From NCBI GenBank assembly GCA_025465135.1, contig JAODNA010000196.1, positions 1 to 59,888 of the forward strand: a DNA stretch of 59,888 bases, in the 5' to 3' direction. Source of the stretch: Frankiales bacterium. GTDB taxonomy: Bacteria > Actinomycetota > Actinomycetes > Mycobacteriales > SCTD01. The stretch's first letter is position 1; the number at the start of each line of letters is the position of its first letter. The notes below the pieces were generated by a model. The model worked only from the letters and a program-made list of their open reading frames with translations, had not been told where the DNA came from and searched no databases. The position numbers and the translations under genes were made by a program. Shown here one piece after another: positions 42,204-50,816 of this stretch.

Positions 42204-42949
42204 CGACCCGGGCGTGGGACGACCGCGACGAGCTCGTTCCCGGCTGGGGGATCGGACCGTGGCGCGTGCTGCGCCGCCGCCGGACCCGGCCCGGACTTCA
42301 GGCGGTGCTGTGGGACATGGACGGCCTGCTCGTCGACACCGAGCCGGTGTGGACGATCGCGGAGGAAGAGCTGGCCGTGCGTCTCGGCGGCACGTGGAGC
42401 GACGAGCTCAAGGCAAGGATCGCCGGCACCAGGCTCGAGGCTTCGGTGCCCACGATCCTCGAGTGGTACGGCGTCGAGGCGACGCCGGCTGTGGTCTCCG
42501 AGACGGCGACGTGGCTGCTGGACCGCATGGTCGAGCTGTTCAGGACCGAGGTGCGGGTGCTGCCCGGCGTGACCGAGCTGCTCGCCGCCCTGAGGCACGC
42601 TGAGGTCCCGATGGCTCTGGTGTCGTCGTCGTACCGCGTGCTCGTCGATGCCGTTCTCGCGCACGGGTTCGGGCCGTTCGCCGTGACCGTCGCGGGCGAC
42701 GAAGTCTCGCACGGGAAACCACACCCCGAGCCCTACCTGCTGGCGTGTGAGCGGCTCGGCGTCCGTCCGCAGCAGTGCGTGGTGCTCGAGGACTCAGCGG
42801 CGGGCGTCGCGAGCGGCCGCGCCGCCGGCTGCGCGGTCGTCGCTGTCCCGAGCGTCGCAGGCGTCGTCATCGAGCCGGCCCGTCGCCGCCTCGTCCTGCC
42901 CTCGCTCGAGCAGCTCGACGTCGCGACCCTTCGTACCTTGGTCTCTTGA
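42200..42949 (+). CDS. HAD-superfamily phosphatase
   Basis: A 249-residue HAD subfamily IA hydrolase with motif I DMDGLLVDTE (39-48), motif II VSSSY, motif III GKPHPEPY and motif IV VLEDSAAGV. It resembles beta-phosphoglucomutase and phosphoglycolate phosphatase types; the substrate is unknown. An N-terminal extension of about 30 residues (RAWDDRDELVPGWGIGPW) precedes the domain. GTG at 42200 overlaps the metH stop, so it is coupled to metH, a pairing common in actinobacteria. Confidence 0.88.
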   Translation: MTTRAWDDRDELVPGWGIGPWRVLRRRRTRPGLQAVLWDMDGLLVDTEPVWTIAEEELAVRLGGTWSDELKARIAGTRLEASVPTILEWYGVEATPAVVSETATWLLDRMVELFRTEVRVLPGVTELLAALRHAEVPMALVSSSYRVLVDAVLAHGFGPFAVTVAGDEVSHGKPHPEPYLLACERLGVRPQQCVVLEDSAAGVASGRAAGCAVVAVPSVAGVVIEPARRRLVLPSLEQLDVATLRTLVS

Positions 42950-42970
42950 TCAAGGTCCGGTCAGCAGGGC

Positions 42971-43840
42971 TCAGTCGAAGATGTCGGGGTTGTCCTTGCT
43001 GATCCGCTCCCAGATCGGCTGGAACTGGAACCAGCCGGCGAACTCGAAGCCGACCTGGCCGTAGGTGCCCTTGGCCTCGACCGGGTCGATCTGGATCGGC
43101 TTGGACCCGAGACCGGCGGAAGCGGCATAGGCGTTGAGCTGCGCCTGCGCGGTGCGCTCGAGAGTGAGGAACCACCACGCAGCGCTGTCGACCGTCTCGC
43201 CGACGGTCAGCATCCCGTGGTTGCGCAGGATCACGGCCTTGTTCTGACCCAGCGCGCGACCGATCCGCTCGCCCTCCTCCTTGTCGAGGACGACCCCGCG
43301 GTAGTCGGCGTAGGTGCCGATGTCCTCGAAGAACGCGCACGCGTCCTGCGTCAGCGCCTCGACCGTCATGTCGAGCGACGAGAAGGCCTTGCCGTAGGGC
43401 CCGTGCGCATGCGCGGCGGCGACCACGTCCGGCCGCGCGGCGTGCACCGCGCAGTGGATCGCGACGGCCGCGCCGTTTACGGCGCGGTCACCCTCGACGA
43501 CCTCGCCCTCGTGGCTGACGCGCACCAGGTCGGACGACTTGATCATCGAGAAGTGCATGCCGAACGGGTTGACCCAGTACGAGTCCGGGAACTCCGGGTC
43601 GCGCACCGTGATGTGACCGGCGACGCCCTCGTCGAGGCCGGCCTTGGAGAACATCCGGAACGCCGCGGCGAGCTTCGCCTTGCGGTGCGCCCGCTCCTCC
43701 TCGACCGTGTCGAAGGTCTGCGGCAGCGGCATGAACAGCTGCTTGCCGACGGCGAAGCCGCTCGGGTCGGCCCCGTGGTCGACGGCTCCCGTGACCAGCT
43801 CGTTGGCGTGCTCGAGGGCCGGGTCTTCGGTGATGCTCAT
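42971..43840 (-). CDS. Class II aldolase/adducin family protein
   Basis: A 289-residue protein with the zinc-binding His motifs AAAHAHGPYG (about 141-150) and LRNHGML (about 206-212) and the conserved VAGHITVRDPEF. Class II aldolases split sugar phosphates; many actinobacterial members have unknown substrates. The N-terminal about 50 residues precede the domain (FMPLPQTFDTVEEER). It starts at ATG 43840 with a perfect AGGAGG (43849-43854). That ribosome site overlaps the base of a 17-bp hairpin, see 43852-43901. It converges on the HAD gene. Confidence 0.9.
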   Translation of the reverse strand: MSITEDPALEHANELVTGAVDHGADPSGFAVGKQLFMPLPQTFDTVEEERAHRKAKLAAAFRMFSKAGLDEGVAGHITVRDPEFPDSYWVNPFGMHFSMIKSSDLVRVSHEGEVVEGDRAVNGAAVAIHCAVHAARPDVVAAAHAHGPYGKAFSSLDMTVEALTQDACAFFEDIGTYADYRGVVLDKEEGERIGRALGQNKAVILRNHGMLTVGETVDSAAWWFLTLERTAQAQLNAYAASAGLGSKPIQIDPVEAKGTYGQVGFEFAGWFQFQPIWERISKDNPDIFD

Positions 43841-43851
43841 CGCGTGTGCCT

Positions 43852-43901
43852 CCTGAGGCTGGTCCGTCCCTCACCAGTGTGTACGACGGACCAGCCTCAG
43901 G
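43852..43901 (-). terminator. Long hairpin between ABC permease and aldolase genes
   Basis: CCTGAGGCTGGTCCGTC (43852-43868) and its perfect complement (43885-43901) form a 17-bp stem with a 16-nt loop, starting 11 bp after the permease stop. As a terminator it would end the ABC operon. Its outer bases overlap the aldolase AGGAGG by 3 nt, so folding could also limit aldolase translation. Confidence 0.75.
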
Positions 43902-43911
43902 TCGAGGGGCC

Positions 43912-46434
43912 TCAGGTGGAGGCCACGGCCTCCAGAACGTCCAGGCGGGCTGCCCGCCGGGCCGGGAGCGCGGCAGCGAGGATCCCGGCGAGCGCGGCGA
44001 CGATGAGCACCTGCACGAGCCGGCCGTAGGGCAGCGTGAACTCGCTCACCCCCTGGTCGTGCAGCGCCCGCACCAGTGCCCACCCGAAAGCGACACCGAC
44101 CCCGAGCCCGAGCAGAGCGCCGTAGACGGCGATCACGACGCTCTCGACCCGGATCATCCGGCGCAGCTGCCGCCGCTGGAGCCCGACAGCCCGGAGCAGT
44201 CCGAGCTCACGGGTCCGCTCGATCACGGACAGGGCCAGGGTGTTGATGATGCCGAGCACCGCGATCAGCACCGAGAGCACCAGGAGACCGGTGATGGCGT
44301 TGAGCAGCTTGTCGATCTGCTGCCCCTGCGACTTCACGAACTGCGCCTGGTCCTGCACCTCGATGTTGGGGAAGGGCTTGACGGCGGCGTCGACCAGAGC
44401 CCGGGTGTCTGCCGGCTTGGAGTCGGCGGTCGTCTTCACCGCGACCACGCCGAGCAGCTGCTCGGAGGTGTTGGCGTCGAAGGTCACACCCGAGACGAGG
44501 TAGTCGCCGGCGAACTGGTTGATGTCGTAGATCACCGCGACCTTGAGCGGGTGCAGGCCGGTACGCCGCCAGGTGACCGGCACGCTGTCACCCACCTTCC
44601 AGTGGTGGTCGGCGGCGGCCTTCTTGCTGATGGCGATGCCGGTCGACATGTCCGCGAAGCGGCCGGAGACAACGGCCAGCTTGAGCACGGCGGCGAGGGC
44701 CTCCGGCTCCACGCCCTGGATCGCTGTCGTGCCGGTGCCGATCTTCGCCTGGCCGAAGCGGAACGCCGCGACCGAGGCGATACCGGGCTTGCCCCGCAGG
44801 TCCTTCCCGACCTCTCCGCTGAACGGGGTGAAGTTCTCCGTGCGCAGGATGTAGTCGGCGCCGAGCGACGTGTCCACGATCTTCACGGTGCTGGACTTCA
44901 GCGACGCGCCGAGGACGCTGACGGCGGCGACGAGGGCAAGCCCGACCATGAGGGCGGCAGCGGTTGCCGAGGTGCGCCGGGGGCTTCGTACGGCGTTGCC
45001 CCGGCCGAGCTTGCCGGGGACCCCCATCTTCGCGAAGGGCCACCCGAGCACCGAGGTGACCGGCCGCGCGATCAGCGGCGAGAGCGTCGCGACGCCGAGG
45101 AAGCTGGCGGCCGCGCCGAGCCCGACGAGGTTCAGCTGGCCGTTGGACAGCCCCAGCGAGAGCAGCGCGACGCCCAGCAGGCTGAGAACGCTGCCCGCGA
45201 GGCCCCGACGTCGCAGGGAGCGGTCCTCTGCCGGCCCGGACTCCCGCAGCGCCTCGACCGGAGCCACCCGCGCTGCCTTGCGGGCCGGCAACAGCGCTGC
45301 GGCAGCGGTGACGCCGATGCCGACGACGAGCGAGGCGATGACGGTCCGCGTCGCGATGACGGTGTCACCGGACGGCAGGTCGATCCCGAGCGCACCGAGC
45401 AGGGCGCTCAGTCCCTTCGCGACCCCGATGCCCAGGACGAAGCCGAGCACGGAGCTGAACAGCCCCACGACGAGAGCCTCGACGAGCACCGAGACGGTGA
45501 CCTGGCGGCGGCTGGCGCCGAGGGCCCGCATCAGCGCGAGCTCCCGGGTGCGCTGCGCGACGAGCATCGAGAACGTGTTGAAGATCAGGAAGCCGCCAAC
45601 GAAGAGCGAGATCGCCGCGAAGACGAGCAGGGCGGTGCTGAAGAAGCCCAGTCCCTTCTTGATCTGCTTGCTGGCCTCGTCGACGGACTGCTGCTGGGTG
45701 ACGGCCTCGAACCCTGTCGGCAGCACCGAGGAGACGCGCTTCGCGAGGTCCTTCTGCGAGACGCCGTCCTGGCTGGCGATCGCGAGGTCGGTGTAGGAGC
45801 CCGGGGTGCCGACGTACTTCTGCGCTGTCTCGATGTCGAACGCGGCGATGGTCGCACCGGCGAGGTTGTCGGTGCTGCCGAAGCCGACGATGCCCACGAC
45901 CGTGAACTGACGCGCCGGGCCCTTCAGCAGGATCGTGACCCGGTCGCCGACGTGGTAGCCGGCCTTGCGCGCGGTGCCCGCGTCGATGACGACGTCGTCC
46001 GGTCCGGCCGGTGCGCGACCCTGCTTGAGGCGCAGCGCGCGCTGCGTGTCGGAAGGGGAGTAGTCGACCCCGAGCGTGGGGGCGCCGCCGGTGGTGACGG
46101 CCTTGCCCTTCTTGTCGACGGGTTGCGCGTAGCCCGACACCTCGCCGATCGCCTCGGCGACGCCGTCGACCTTCTTGACGGAGTCGAGGACGGACTGCGG
46201 CACCGGCTCGTTGCCGGACGTGTCGCCCCCATCGTTGCCGAGCCCGGACACACCGCGCACGTTGACGGCGGTGCCCTGGCTGACGGTGGCGAAGAGCTGG
46301 TCGAAGACCCGCCCCATGCTGTCGGTGAGCACGAAGGTGCCGCTGACGAAGGCGACGCCGAGTACGACGGCGACGCCGGACAGCAGCAGGCGCAGCTTGC
46401 GGGCGAGCAGGCTGCGAAGGGTGGCGCGCAGCAT
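43912..46434 (-). CDS. ABC transporter permease (two FtsX domains)
   Basis: An 840-residue MacB/LolC-type permease. It has an N-terminal membrane helix (about 15-36), a large extracellular domain (about 40-260), an FtsX core of three helices (about 265-400), then a second copy: helix near 425-480, external domain (about 500-710) and an FtsX core to the end. This duplicated form is a common actinobacterial exporter of lipids, peptides or drugs; the substrate is unknown. Its ATG overlaps the stop of the upstream ATPase gene by one base (TGATG). A strong hairpin follows the stop. Confidence 0.92.
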   Translation of the reverse strand: MLRATLRSLLARKLRLLLSGVAVVLGVAFVSGTFVLTDSMGRVFDQLFATVSQGTAVNVRGVSGLGNDGGDTSGNEPVPQSVLDSVKKVDGVAEAIGEVSGYAQPVDKKGKAVTTGGAPTLGVDYSPSDTQRALRLKQGRAPAGPDDVVIDAGTARKAGYHVGDRVTILLKGPARQFTVVGIVGFGSTDNLAGATIAAFDIETAQKYVGTPGSYTDLAIASQDGVSQKDLAKRVSSVLPTGFEAVTQQQSVDEASKQIKKGLGFFSTALLVFAAISLFVGGFLIFNTFSMLVAQRTRELALMRALGASRRQVTVSVLVEALVVGLFSSVLGFVLGIGVAKGLSALLGALGIDLPSGDTVIATRTVIASLVVGIGVTAAAALLPARKAARVAPVEALRESGPAEDRSLRRRGLAGSVLSLLGVALLSLGLSNGQLNLVGLGAAASFLGVATLSPLIARPVTSVLGWPFAKMGVPGKLGRGNAVRSPRRTSATAAALMVGLALVAAVSVLGASLKSSTVKIVDTSLGADYILRTENFTPFSGEVGKDLRGKPGIASVAAFRFGQAKIGTGTTAIQGVEPEALAAVLKLAVVSGRFADMSTGIAISKKAAADHHWKVGDSVPVTWRRTGLHPLKVAVIYDINQFAGDYLVSGVTFDANTSEQLLGVVAVKTTADSKPADTRALVDAAVKPFPNIEVQDQAQFVKSQGQQIDKLLNAITGLLVLSVLIAVLGIINTLALSVIERTRELGLLRAVGLQRRQLRRMIRVESVVIAVYGALLGLGVGVAFGWALVRALHDQGVSEFTLPYGRLVQVLIVAALAGILAAALPARRAARLDVLEAVAST

Positions 46435-47210
46435 CAGACGGCCGTCTCGGTGATGACGTGGCCGGCCACGTCGAACTGCTTCATCCGGTCGAGAACGAGC
46501 TCTGGGGTCGGGTTGTCCATCTCGTCGACGACGAGTCCGTCCGCCAGGAAGACGACGCGACCTGCGTACGACGCCGCGACCGGGTCATGGGTGACCATGA
46601 CGACGGTCTGGCCGAACTCCTCGACGCACCGCGCGAGGAAGCCCAGGACCTCGGCGCCCGCGCGCGAGTCGAGGTTTCCCGTCGGCTCGTCGGCGAAGAC
46701 GACATCGGGACGCGTGACGAGAGCGCGGGCGCAGGCGACGCGCTGCTGCTGCCCGCCCGACAGCTCGGCGGGCCGGTGACTGAGCCGGTCGCCGAGCCCC
46801 ACTGCTGCCACGACCTCGGCCATCCACGCGGCGTCGGGCTTGCGCCCTGCGATGGCCAGCGGCAGCGTGATGTTCTCCTCGGCCGTCAGCGTGGGCAGCA
46901 GGTTGTACTGCTGGAACACGAAGCCGACCCGGTCGCGGCGCAGCGCGGTGAGGGCCTTGTCGCCCATGGCCACGATCGACACGCCCCCGATCAGGACGTC
47001 ACCCGAGTCGGTGCGGTCCAGCCCGGCGAGGCAATGCATCAAGGTGGACTTGCCGGACCCGGAGGGGCCCATGACGGCGCAGAACTGGCCGCGCGGGACC
47101 TCGAAGCTCACGCCGGCCAGTGCGGTGACGGCGGTCTCTGCCTTGCCATAGGACTTGCGGACATCGACGGCCCTGACCGCGGCGGTCTCGGCGGTGGGTG
47201 CTGAGCTCAC
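46434..47210 (-). CDS. ABC transporter ATP-binding protein (MacB/LolD type)
   Basis: A 258-residue ATPase with Walker A GPSGSGKS (48-55), Q-loop FVFQQYNLLP, signature LSGGQQQR (150-157), Walker B VVFADEPTGNLD (170-181) and the H-loop in MVTHDP. The LolD-like TGNLD and YNLLPTLT features match the FtsX permease encoded directly downstream. The C-terminal tail (about 230-258) is atypical and ends DVAGHVITETAV. GTG at 47210 with GAGGAG 8 bp upstream is preferred over upstream in-frame starts. Confidence 0.94.
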   Translation of the reverse strand: MSSAPTAETAAVRAVDVRKSYGKAETAVTALAGVSFEVPRGQFCAVMGPSGSGKSTLMHCLAGLDRTDSGDVLIGGVSIVAMGDKALTALRRDRVGFVFQQYNLLPTLTAEENITLPLAIAGRKPDAAWMAEVVAAVGLGDRLSHRPAELSGGQQQRVACARALVTRPDVVFADEPTGNLDSRAGAEVLGFLARCVEEFGQTVVMVTHDPVAASYAGRVVFLADGLVVDEMDNPTPELVLDRMKQFDVAGHVITETAV

Positions 47211-47353
47211 GTGCGATCTCCTCAGTGGCATGCGGCGGCGACGCGACGGCGCGGCACCGGGGTCCAGCCTGCCGTGTCCGGCAAGGGCTTTGGCGCGGGT
47301 GATGGGCAAAGGGGTCATGCGCATCACGTTGGGCGCCCGAGCGCGTGGTGACA

Positions 47354-47370
47354 TCAGGGGTTCGCCCTGA
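47354..47370 (-). terminator. Short hairpin after the RecB-family gene
   Basis: TCAGGG-GTTCG-CCCTGA forms a 6-bp stem, 23 bp past the stop of the leftward RecB-family gene. CCAGACCC occurs twice beside it (47371-47388). It is short, and no U-run is present; it could end transcription before the ABC operon. Confidence 0.35.
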
Positions 47371-47392
47371 CCAGACCCTTGCCAGACCCTGA

Positions 47393-48250
47393 CTAGGTCG
47401 TCGCGACCCGCTGCTCGGGCAGGGGCTCGTCCGGGCCGGGGACGACCGCCGGGAAGGGCGGCGGTGTGCCCCCGAACTCCGGACAGAGCGCCTGGTGGTC
47501 GCACCAGTCGCACAGCTTGCTCTTACGCGGCCGGAAGTCCTGCAGCTGCGTGGCCTTCTCGATCGCCTCCCACAGCGCGAGGAGCTTGCGCTCGACGGCG
47601 AGCAGATCGGACTCGTCGGGGGAGTAGCGCAGGATCGCGCGGTCGGCGAGGTACATCAGCTGGAGCAGCTTCGGGATCGTCCCTGTCGTGCGCCACAGGA
47701 CGAGGGCGTAGAACTTCATCTGGAACAGGGCCTTGCCCTCGAACGCCTCGCCGGGCGACTTCCCGCTCTTGTAGTCCACGACCCTGACGTCGCCGGACGG
47801 GGCCACGTCGAGCCGGTCGACGATCCCGCGCAGGCGCAGTCCGCCGGGGAGCACGACCTCGACGTACTGCTCGCGCTCGGCGACGAGCACCCGGCGCGGG
47901 TCCTCGAGGCTGAAGTAGCCCTGCAGCAGCTCCTCGGCGCTGCCCAGCCAGGCCGAGAGCGCGGCCTCGTCGGTGAACAGCGCCGCGACCTCGGGCTCGG
48001 CCTCGACGAGCGCGTCCCACTCCGGCCGCAGCAAGGCCCGGGCGGTCTCCGGGGTGCGCTCGGGGGCCGGCAGCTCGAAGAGCCGCTCGAGCACGGAGTG
48101 GATCACGGTCCCGCGGGTTGCCGCGGACGACGGCGCCTGCGGCAGGCGGTCGATCGTGCGGAAGCGGAACAGCAGCGGGCAGGTCATGAAGTCGCCGGCG
48201 CGCGAGGGGGACAGGGAGCCCACCACGGGGAGCGCGAGATCGACGGTCAT
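47393..48250 (-). CDS. RecB-family PD-(D/E)XK exonuclease
   Basis: A 285-residue nuclease with LSPSRAGDFMTCPLLFRF near the N-terminus and GIVDRLD plus VRVVDYKSGK (catalytic Asp and D-x-K; about 138-162). One N-terminal Cys (in MTCPLLF) and three C-terminal Cys (KLCDWCDHQALCPEF) make a probable 4Fe-4S site, as in AddB and Cas4-type proteins. It probably degrades or processes DNA ends in repair. It is a conserved gene upstream of the M50-trmI-arc cluster in actinobacteria. It starts at ATG 48250, and no cas genes are nearby, so a CRISPR role is not indicated. Confidence 0.9.
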   Translation of the reverse strand: MTVDLALPVVGSLSPSRAGDFMTCPLLFRFRTIDRLPQAPSSAATRGTVIHSVLERLFELPAPERTPETARALLRPEWDALVEAEPEVAALFTDEAALSAWLGSAEELLQGYFSLEDPRRVLVAEREQYVEVVLPGGLRLRGIVDRLDVAPSGDVRVVDYKSGKSPGEAFEGKALFQMKFYALVLWRTTGTIPKLLQLMYLADRAILRYSPDESDLLAVERKLLALWEAIEKATQLQDFRPRKSKLCDWCDHQALCPEFGGTPPPFPAVVPGPDEPLPEQRVATT

Positions 48251-48314
48251 GACAGGGACCGTACGACGGGGGTCGGACAGATCCGGGCAAGCGCGCCGAC
48301 CTGTGGGCAGCCGG

Positions 48315-49259
48315 TCAGGACTTCTTCGCCACGGTGTTGCTGAGCGTGCCGAGCCCGTCGACGGTGAGCGACACCTCCTGGCCGGCCTTGAGCCACATGT
48401 CCAGGTCCTGCCCGGAGCCGCCGCCGAAGGTGCCGGAGCCGAGCACGTCCGTCGGCCACAGGTCCTCGTCGCGGGCGACCCACGCGAGCATCTCGGCGAA
48501 GCTCCAGCGCCGACCGGCCGTCGTACCGGTCGACCAGGTCCTGCCGTCGACCGTCACAGTCATCGAGTGGTCGTCATCGGGGGACCACTCGTCGGGCGTG
48601 ACGATCCATGGGCCCAGCGTCGTCGCGAAGTCCCTCGCCTTCGCCGGGCCGAGCCAGCACGACAGCTCGTCCTCCTCGATGTCGCGGGCCGACCAGTCGT
48701 TCATGATCGTGTAGCCGAAGACGAACGCCTCCGCCTCGTCGGCCGGGACGTCGCGCCCACCACGGCCGACGACCGCGGCAACCTCACACGCGTAGTCGAG
48801 CTTGTCGGTGTACGACGGCCAGGGCGCCTCGTCGCCGGGTCCGATGATCGAGCGGCGGTTGCCCTTGTAGTAGACGGGGATGCGGTCCCAGGCTTCCGGC
48901 ACGTCGGCGTCACGTCGCTTCGCGTCCCGTTCGGCGTGGTCGCGGAAGGCGACGAAGCTCCGCAGTGAGTTGGGCGTGCGCACCGGTGCGAGGAACGTCA
49001 CCTCGTCGAGGCGGACCCAGCCCAGGCCGTCCTCGGGCGCGGACCGCACGAGGTCGGTGACGCGCTCCTGGATGGCGGGCGATGCCTCGATGAGGTCCAC
49101 GAGGTCCGCGGGCGCCTCCGCGTCACGCGAGCGCGCCCAGGCGCCGACGTCGAGCACCCGGGACTCCTCACGGGCGCTGACCGCGCCGAGCCGGGCCGAG
49201 CCGCCCTGACCCGTTGTGAACGAGCACCAGCGCACGCGTCCCCACTCCTGTGCTGCCAT
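48315..49259 (-). CDS. Fumarylacetoacetate hydrolase-family protein
   Basis: About 314 residues with FAH-fold signatures: YKGNRRSIIGPGDEAPWP, LDYACEVAAVVGRGGRD (metal Glu), FGYTIMNDWSARDIE and SGTFGGGSG. The family covers hydrolases and decarboxylases of 2-keto acids in aromatic degradation, needing Mg/Mn. The N-terminal about 100 residues precede the domain as in FAH itself. The substrate is not evident. ATG 49259 is used; ATG 49268 (three codons upstream) is equally possible. It is divergent from the small gene at 49292 (32-bp gap). Confidence 0.88.
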   Translation of the reverse strand: MAAQEWGRVRWCSFTTGQGGSARLGAVSAREESRVLDVGAWARSRDAEAPADLVDLIEASPAIQERVTDLVRSAPEDGLGWVRLDEVTFLAPVRTPNSLRSFVAFRDHAERDAKRRDADVPEAWDRIPVYYKGNRRSIIGPGDEAPWPSYTDKLDYACEVAAVVGRGGRDVPADEAEAFVFGYTIMNDWSARDIEEDELSCWLGPAKARDFATTLGPWIVTPDEWSPDDDHSMTVTVDGRTWSTGTTAGRRWSFAEMLAWVARDEDLWPTDVLGSGTFGGGSGQDLDMWLKAGQEVSLTVDGLGTLSNTVAKKS

Positions 49260-49291
49260 GGTCGCCATCCGACCGGGGCCGATGGTCGCAG

Positions 49292-49678
49292 ATGACGGAG
49301 GGGTTGCTGACCGGATTGGCAAGTGAGGGCGAGCAGGCAGCGGTGCTGTCGGCACTCGCCGGCGTGCGCAAGGGCGACCCGGTGGCGGCGATCGGCTGCG
49401 GCCGGATCACCGAGGCGTCCCTCGCGGCCGGCTGCGGGGTGCCCCTCGTCGACGCCGCTGCAGCCGCTGACGCGTCCGCCAAGGTGGTCGTGGTCGGGAA
49501 GGCGTACGACGTCCCGGGCGCCATCCGGCTGCTGGCCCCCGGCGGCCGGCTCGTCGCCATCGCGGCCGACAAGGGCGCGGCGGAGCGGGTCGCGTCGGGG
49601 GCGGGCCTGTCGCTACGGCACGTCGAGCGTCTCGGTGCCCAGGTCGCATGGTCGGCCGTACGCCCTGCAGGACCGTAG
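49292..49678 (+). CDS. Small Rossmann-like protein, 128 aa
   Basis: A protein of Ala/Val-rich alternating strands: VLSALAGVRKGDPVAAIGCG, VPLVDAAAAADASAKVVVVGKAYDV, AIRLLAPGGRLVAIAADKGAAERVA. The last segment resembles the strand after the SAM site of methyltransferases (LAPGGRLVAI), but a G-x-G-x-G loop is missing and the protein is half the usual size. It may be a degenerate methyltransferase-like domain. It lies 10 bp before the M50 gene on the same strand, so is probably cotranscribed. The ATG at 49292 follows no strong Shine-Dalgarno. The function is not recognised. Confidence 0.65.
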   Translation: MTEGLLTGLASEGEQAAVLSALAGVRKGDPVAAIGCGRITEASLAAGCGVPLVDAAAAADASAKVVVVGKAYDVPGAIRLLAPGGRLVAIAADKGAAERVASGAGLSLRHVERLGAQVAWSAVRPAGP

Positions 49679-49688
49679 GCTTGCGGAG

Positions 49689-50816
49689 ATGACCGGCGCC
49701 GGCGCACCCACCCCTCGCGGCGGTGTCCGGCTCGGGAGCGTGGTCGGCGTACCGGTGCTCATCGGACCGTCCTGGTTCCTGATGGCGGCGTTCCTCACCT
49801 TCTCCATCGGCCAGGCCCTCGTCGGGTCGATCGGCGCCGGGCAGGCCTATGTGGTCGGGGGGTCCTTCGCCGTTCTCCTCGGGCTGTCGGTGCTCCTGCA
49901 CGAGATGGGGCACTGCTTCGTCGCGCGCGCCTTCGGGCTGCCGGTCCGACGCATCACCATCGGCTTCATGGCCGGCGCTACAGAGATCACCGAGCCGCCG
50001 CAGACCCCAGGACGGGAGTACGCCGTCGCCGTGGCGGGACCGATGGTCTCGCTGCTGCTGGCGGGTCTCGGCGTCGGCCTCCTGCCGCTGTTCGACCGCT
50101 CGAGCCTGACCGGGCGCGTCGTGGAGAACGTCGCGATCACCAACGGACTGATCGCTGCCTTCAACCTGCTGCCCGGGCTGCCGCTCGACGGGGGCCGGGT
50201 GCTGCGGGCGCTCATCTGGCGGGTCTGGGGCGACCCGGAACGCGCCACCTGGGCCGCTGCGTGGGCCGGCCGGGTCGTCGCGGTAGTCGTCGTCCCGTTG
50301 GTGCTCGTCGTGCTGCTGCCCTGGGCCGGCTACGGCGGCAACGGCTCGACCAACGTCATCTGGGCGGCGCTGATCGCGGCCTACATCTACTCGATGGCCA
50401 CGGCCACCCTGAAGCGCTCGGAAGCGATGCGCCGGCTGCCCGCCGTATCCGTCGCGGCGCTGGCCCGGCCCGCCCTGCGGGTTCCGGCCGACATGCCGCT
50501 CGCCGAGGCGGTGCGCCGTGCCCAGGCGGCCAACATGCGCGGTCTCGTCGTCGTCGACGCGGCCGACCGGCTCGAGGCCGTGGTGAGCGAGGCTGCCGTG
50601 GTCGCCACCCCCGAGCAGCGACGGCCCTGGGTGACGGTCGGGATGCTCGCGAAGCGGCTCGAGCCCGGCCTGCTGCTCGACCCGTCACTGCGCGGCGAGG
50701 CGCTGCTCGACGCCATGCGCGCGCACCCGTCCGCGGAGTACGTCAGCGAGGACAAGGCCACCGGTGAGGTGCGCGTGCTGGTCTCCGACGACGTCGCGAA
50801 GGCGCTGACCGCATGA
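49689..50816 (+). CDS. Site-2 protease family (M50) membrane metalloprotease
   Basis: A 375-residue intramembrane protease with HEMGH (71-75) in the first catalytic helix and NLLPGLPLDGGR (159-170) supplying the third zinc ligand (Asp). About six hydrophobic segments run to residue 245. A CBS-like domain follows (about 260-375, with LVVVDAADRLEAVVS). Such proteins cleave membrane-embedded substrates, often anti-sigma factors. The gene overlaps trmI by 4 bp (ATGA). This M50-trmI-arc order is conserved in actinobacteria, so the local sigma gene at 52713 may be only a neighbour. Confidence 0.93.
   Translation: MTGAGAPTPRGGVRLGSVVGVPVLIGPSWFLMAAFLTFSIGQALVGSIGAGQAYVVGGSFAVLLGLSVLLHEMGHCFVARAFGLPVRRITIGFMAGATEITEPPQTPGREYAVAVAGPMVSLLLAGLGVGLLPLFDRSSLTGRVVENVAITNGLIAAFNLLPGLPLDGGRVLRALIWRVWGDPERATWAAAWAGRVVAVVVVPLVLVVLLPWAGYGGNGSTNVIWAALIAAYIYSMATATLKRSEAMRRLPAVSVAALARPALRVPADMPLAEAVRRAQAANMRGLVVVDAADRLEAVVSEAAVVATPEQRRPWVTVGMLAKRLEPGLLLDPSLRGEALLDAMRAHPSAEYVSEDKATGEVRVLVSDDVAKALTA

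Noticed and set aside
47393-48250. Cas4 assignment for the RecB-family nuclease
   Set aside because: It has the Cys and PD-(D/E)XK features shared by Cas4 and AddB, but lies in a conserved housekeeping position with no CRISPR context.
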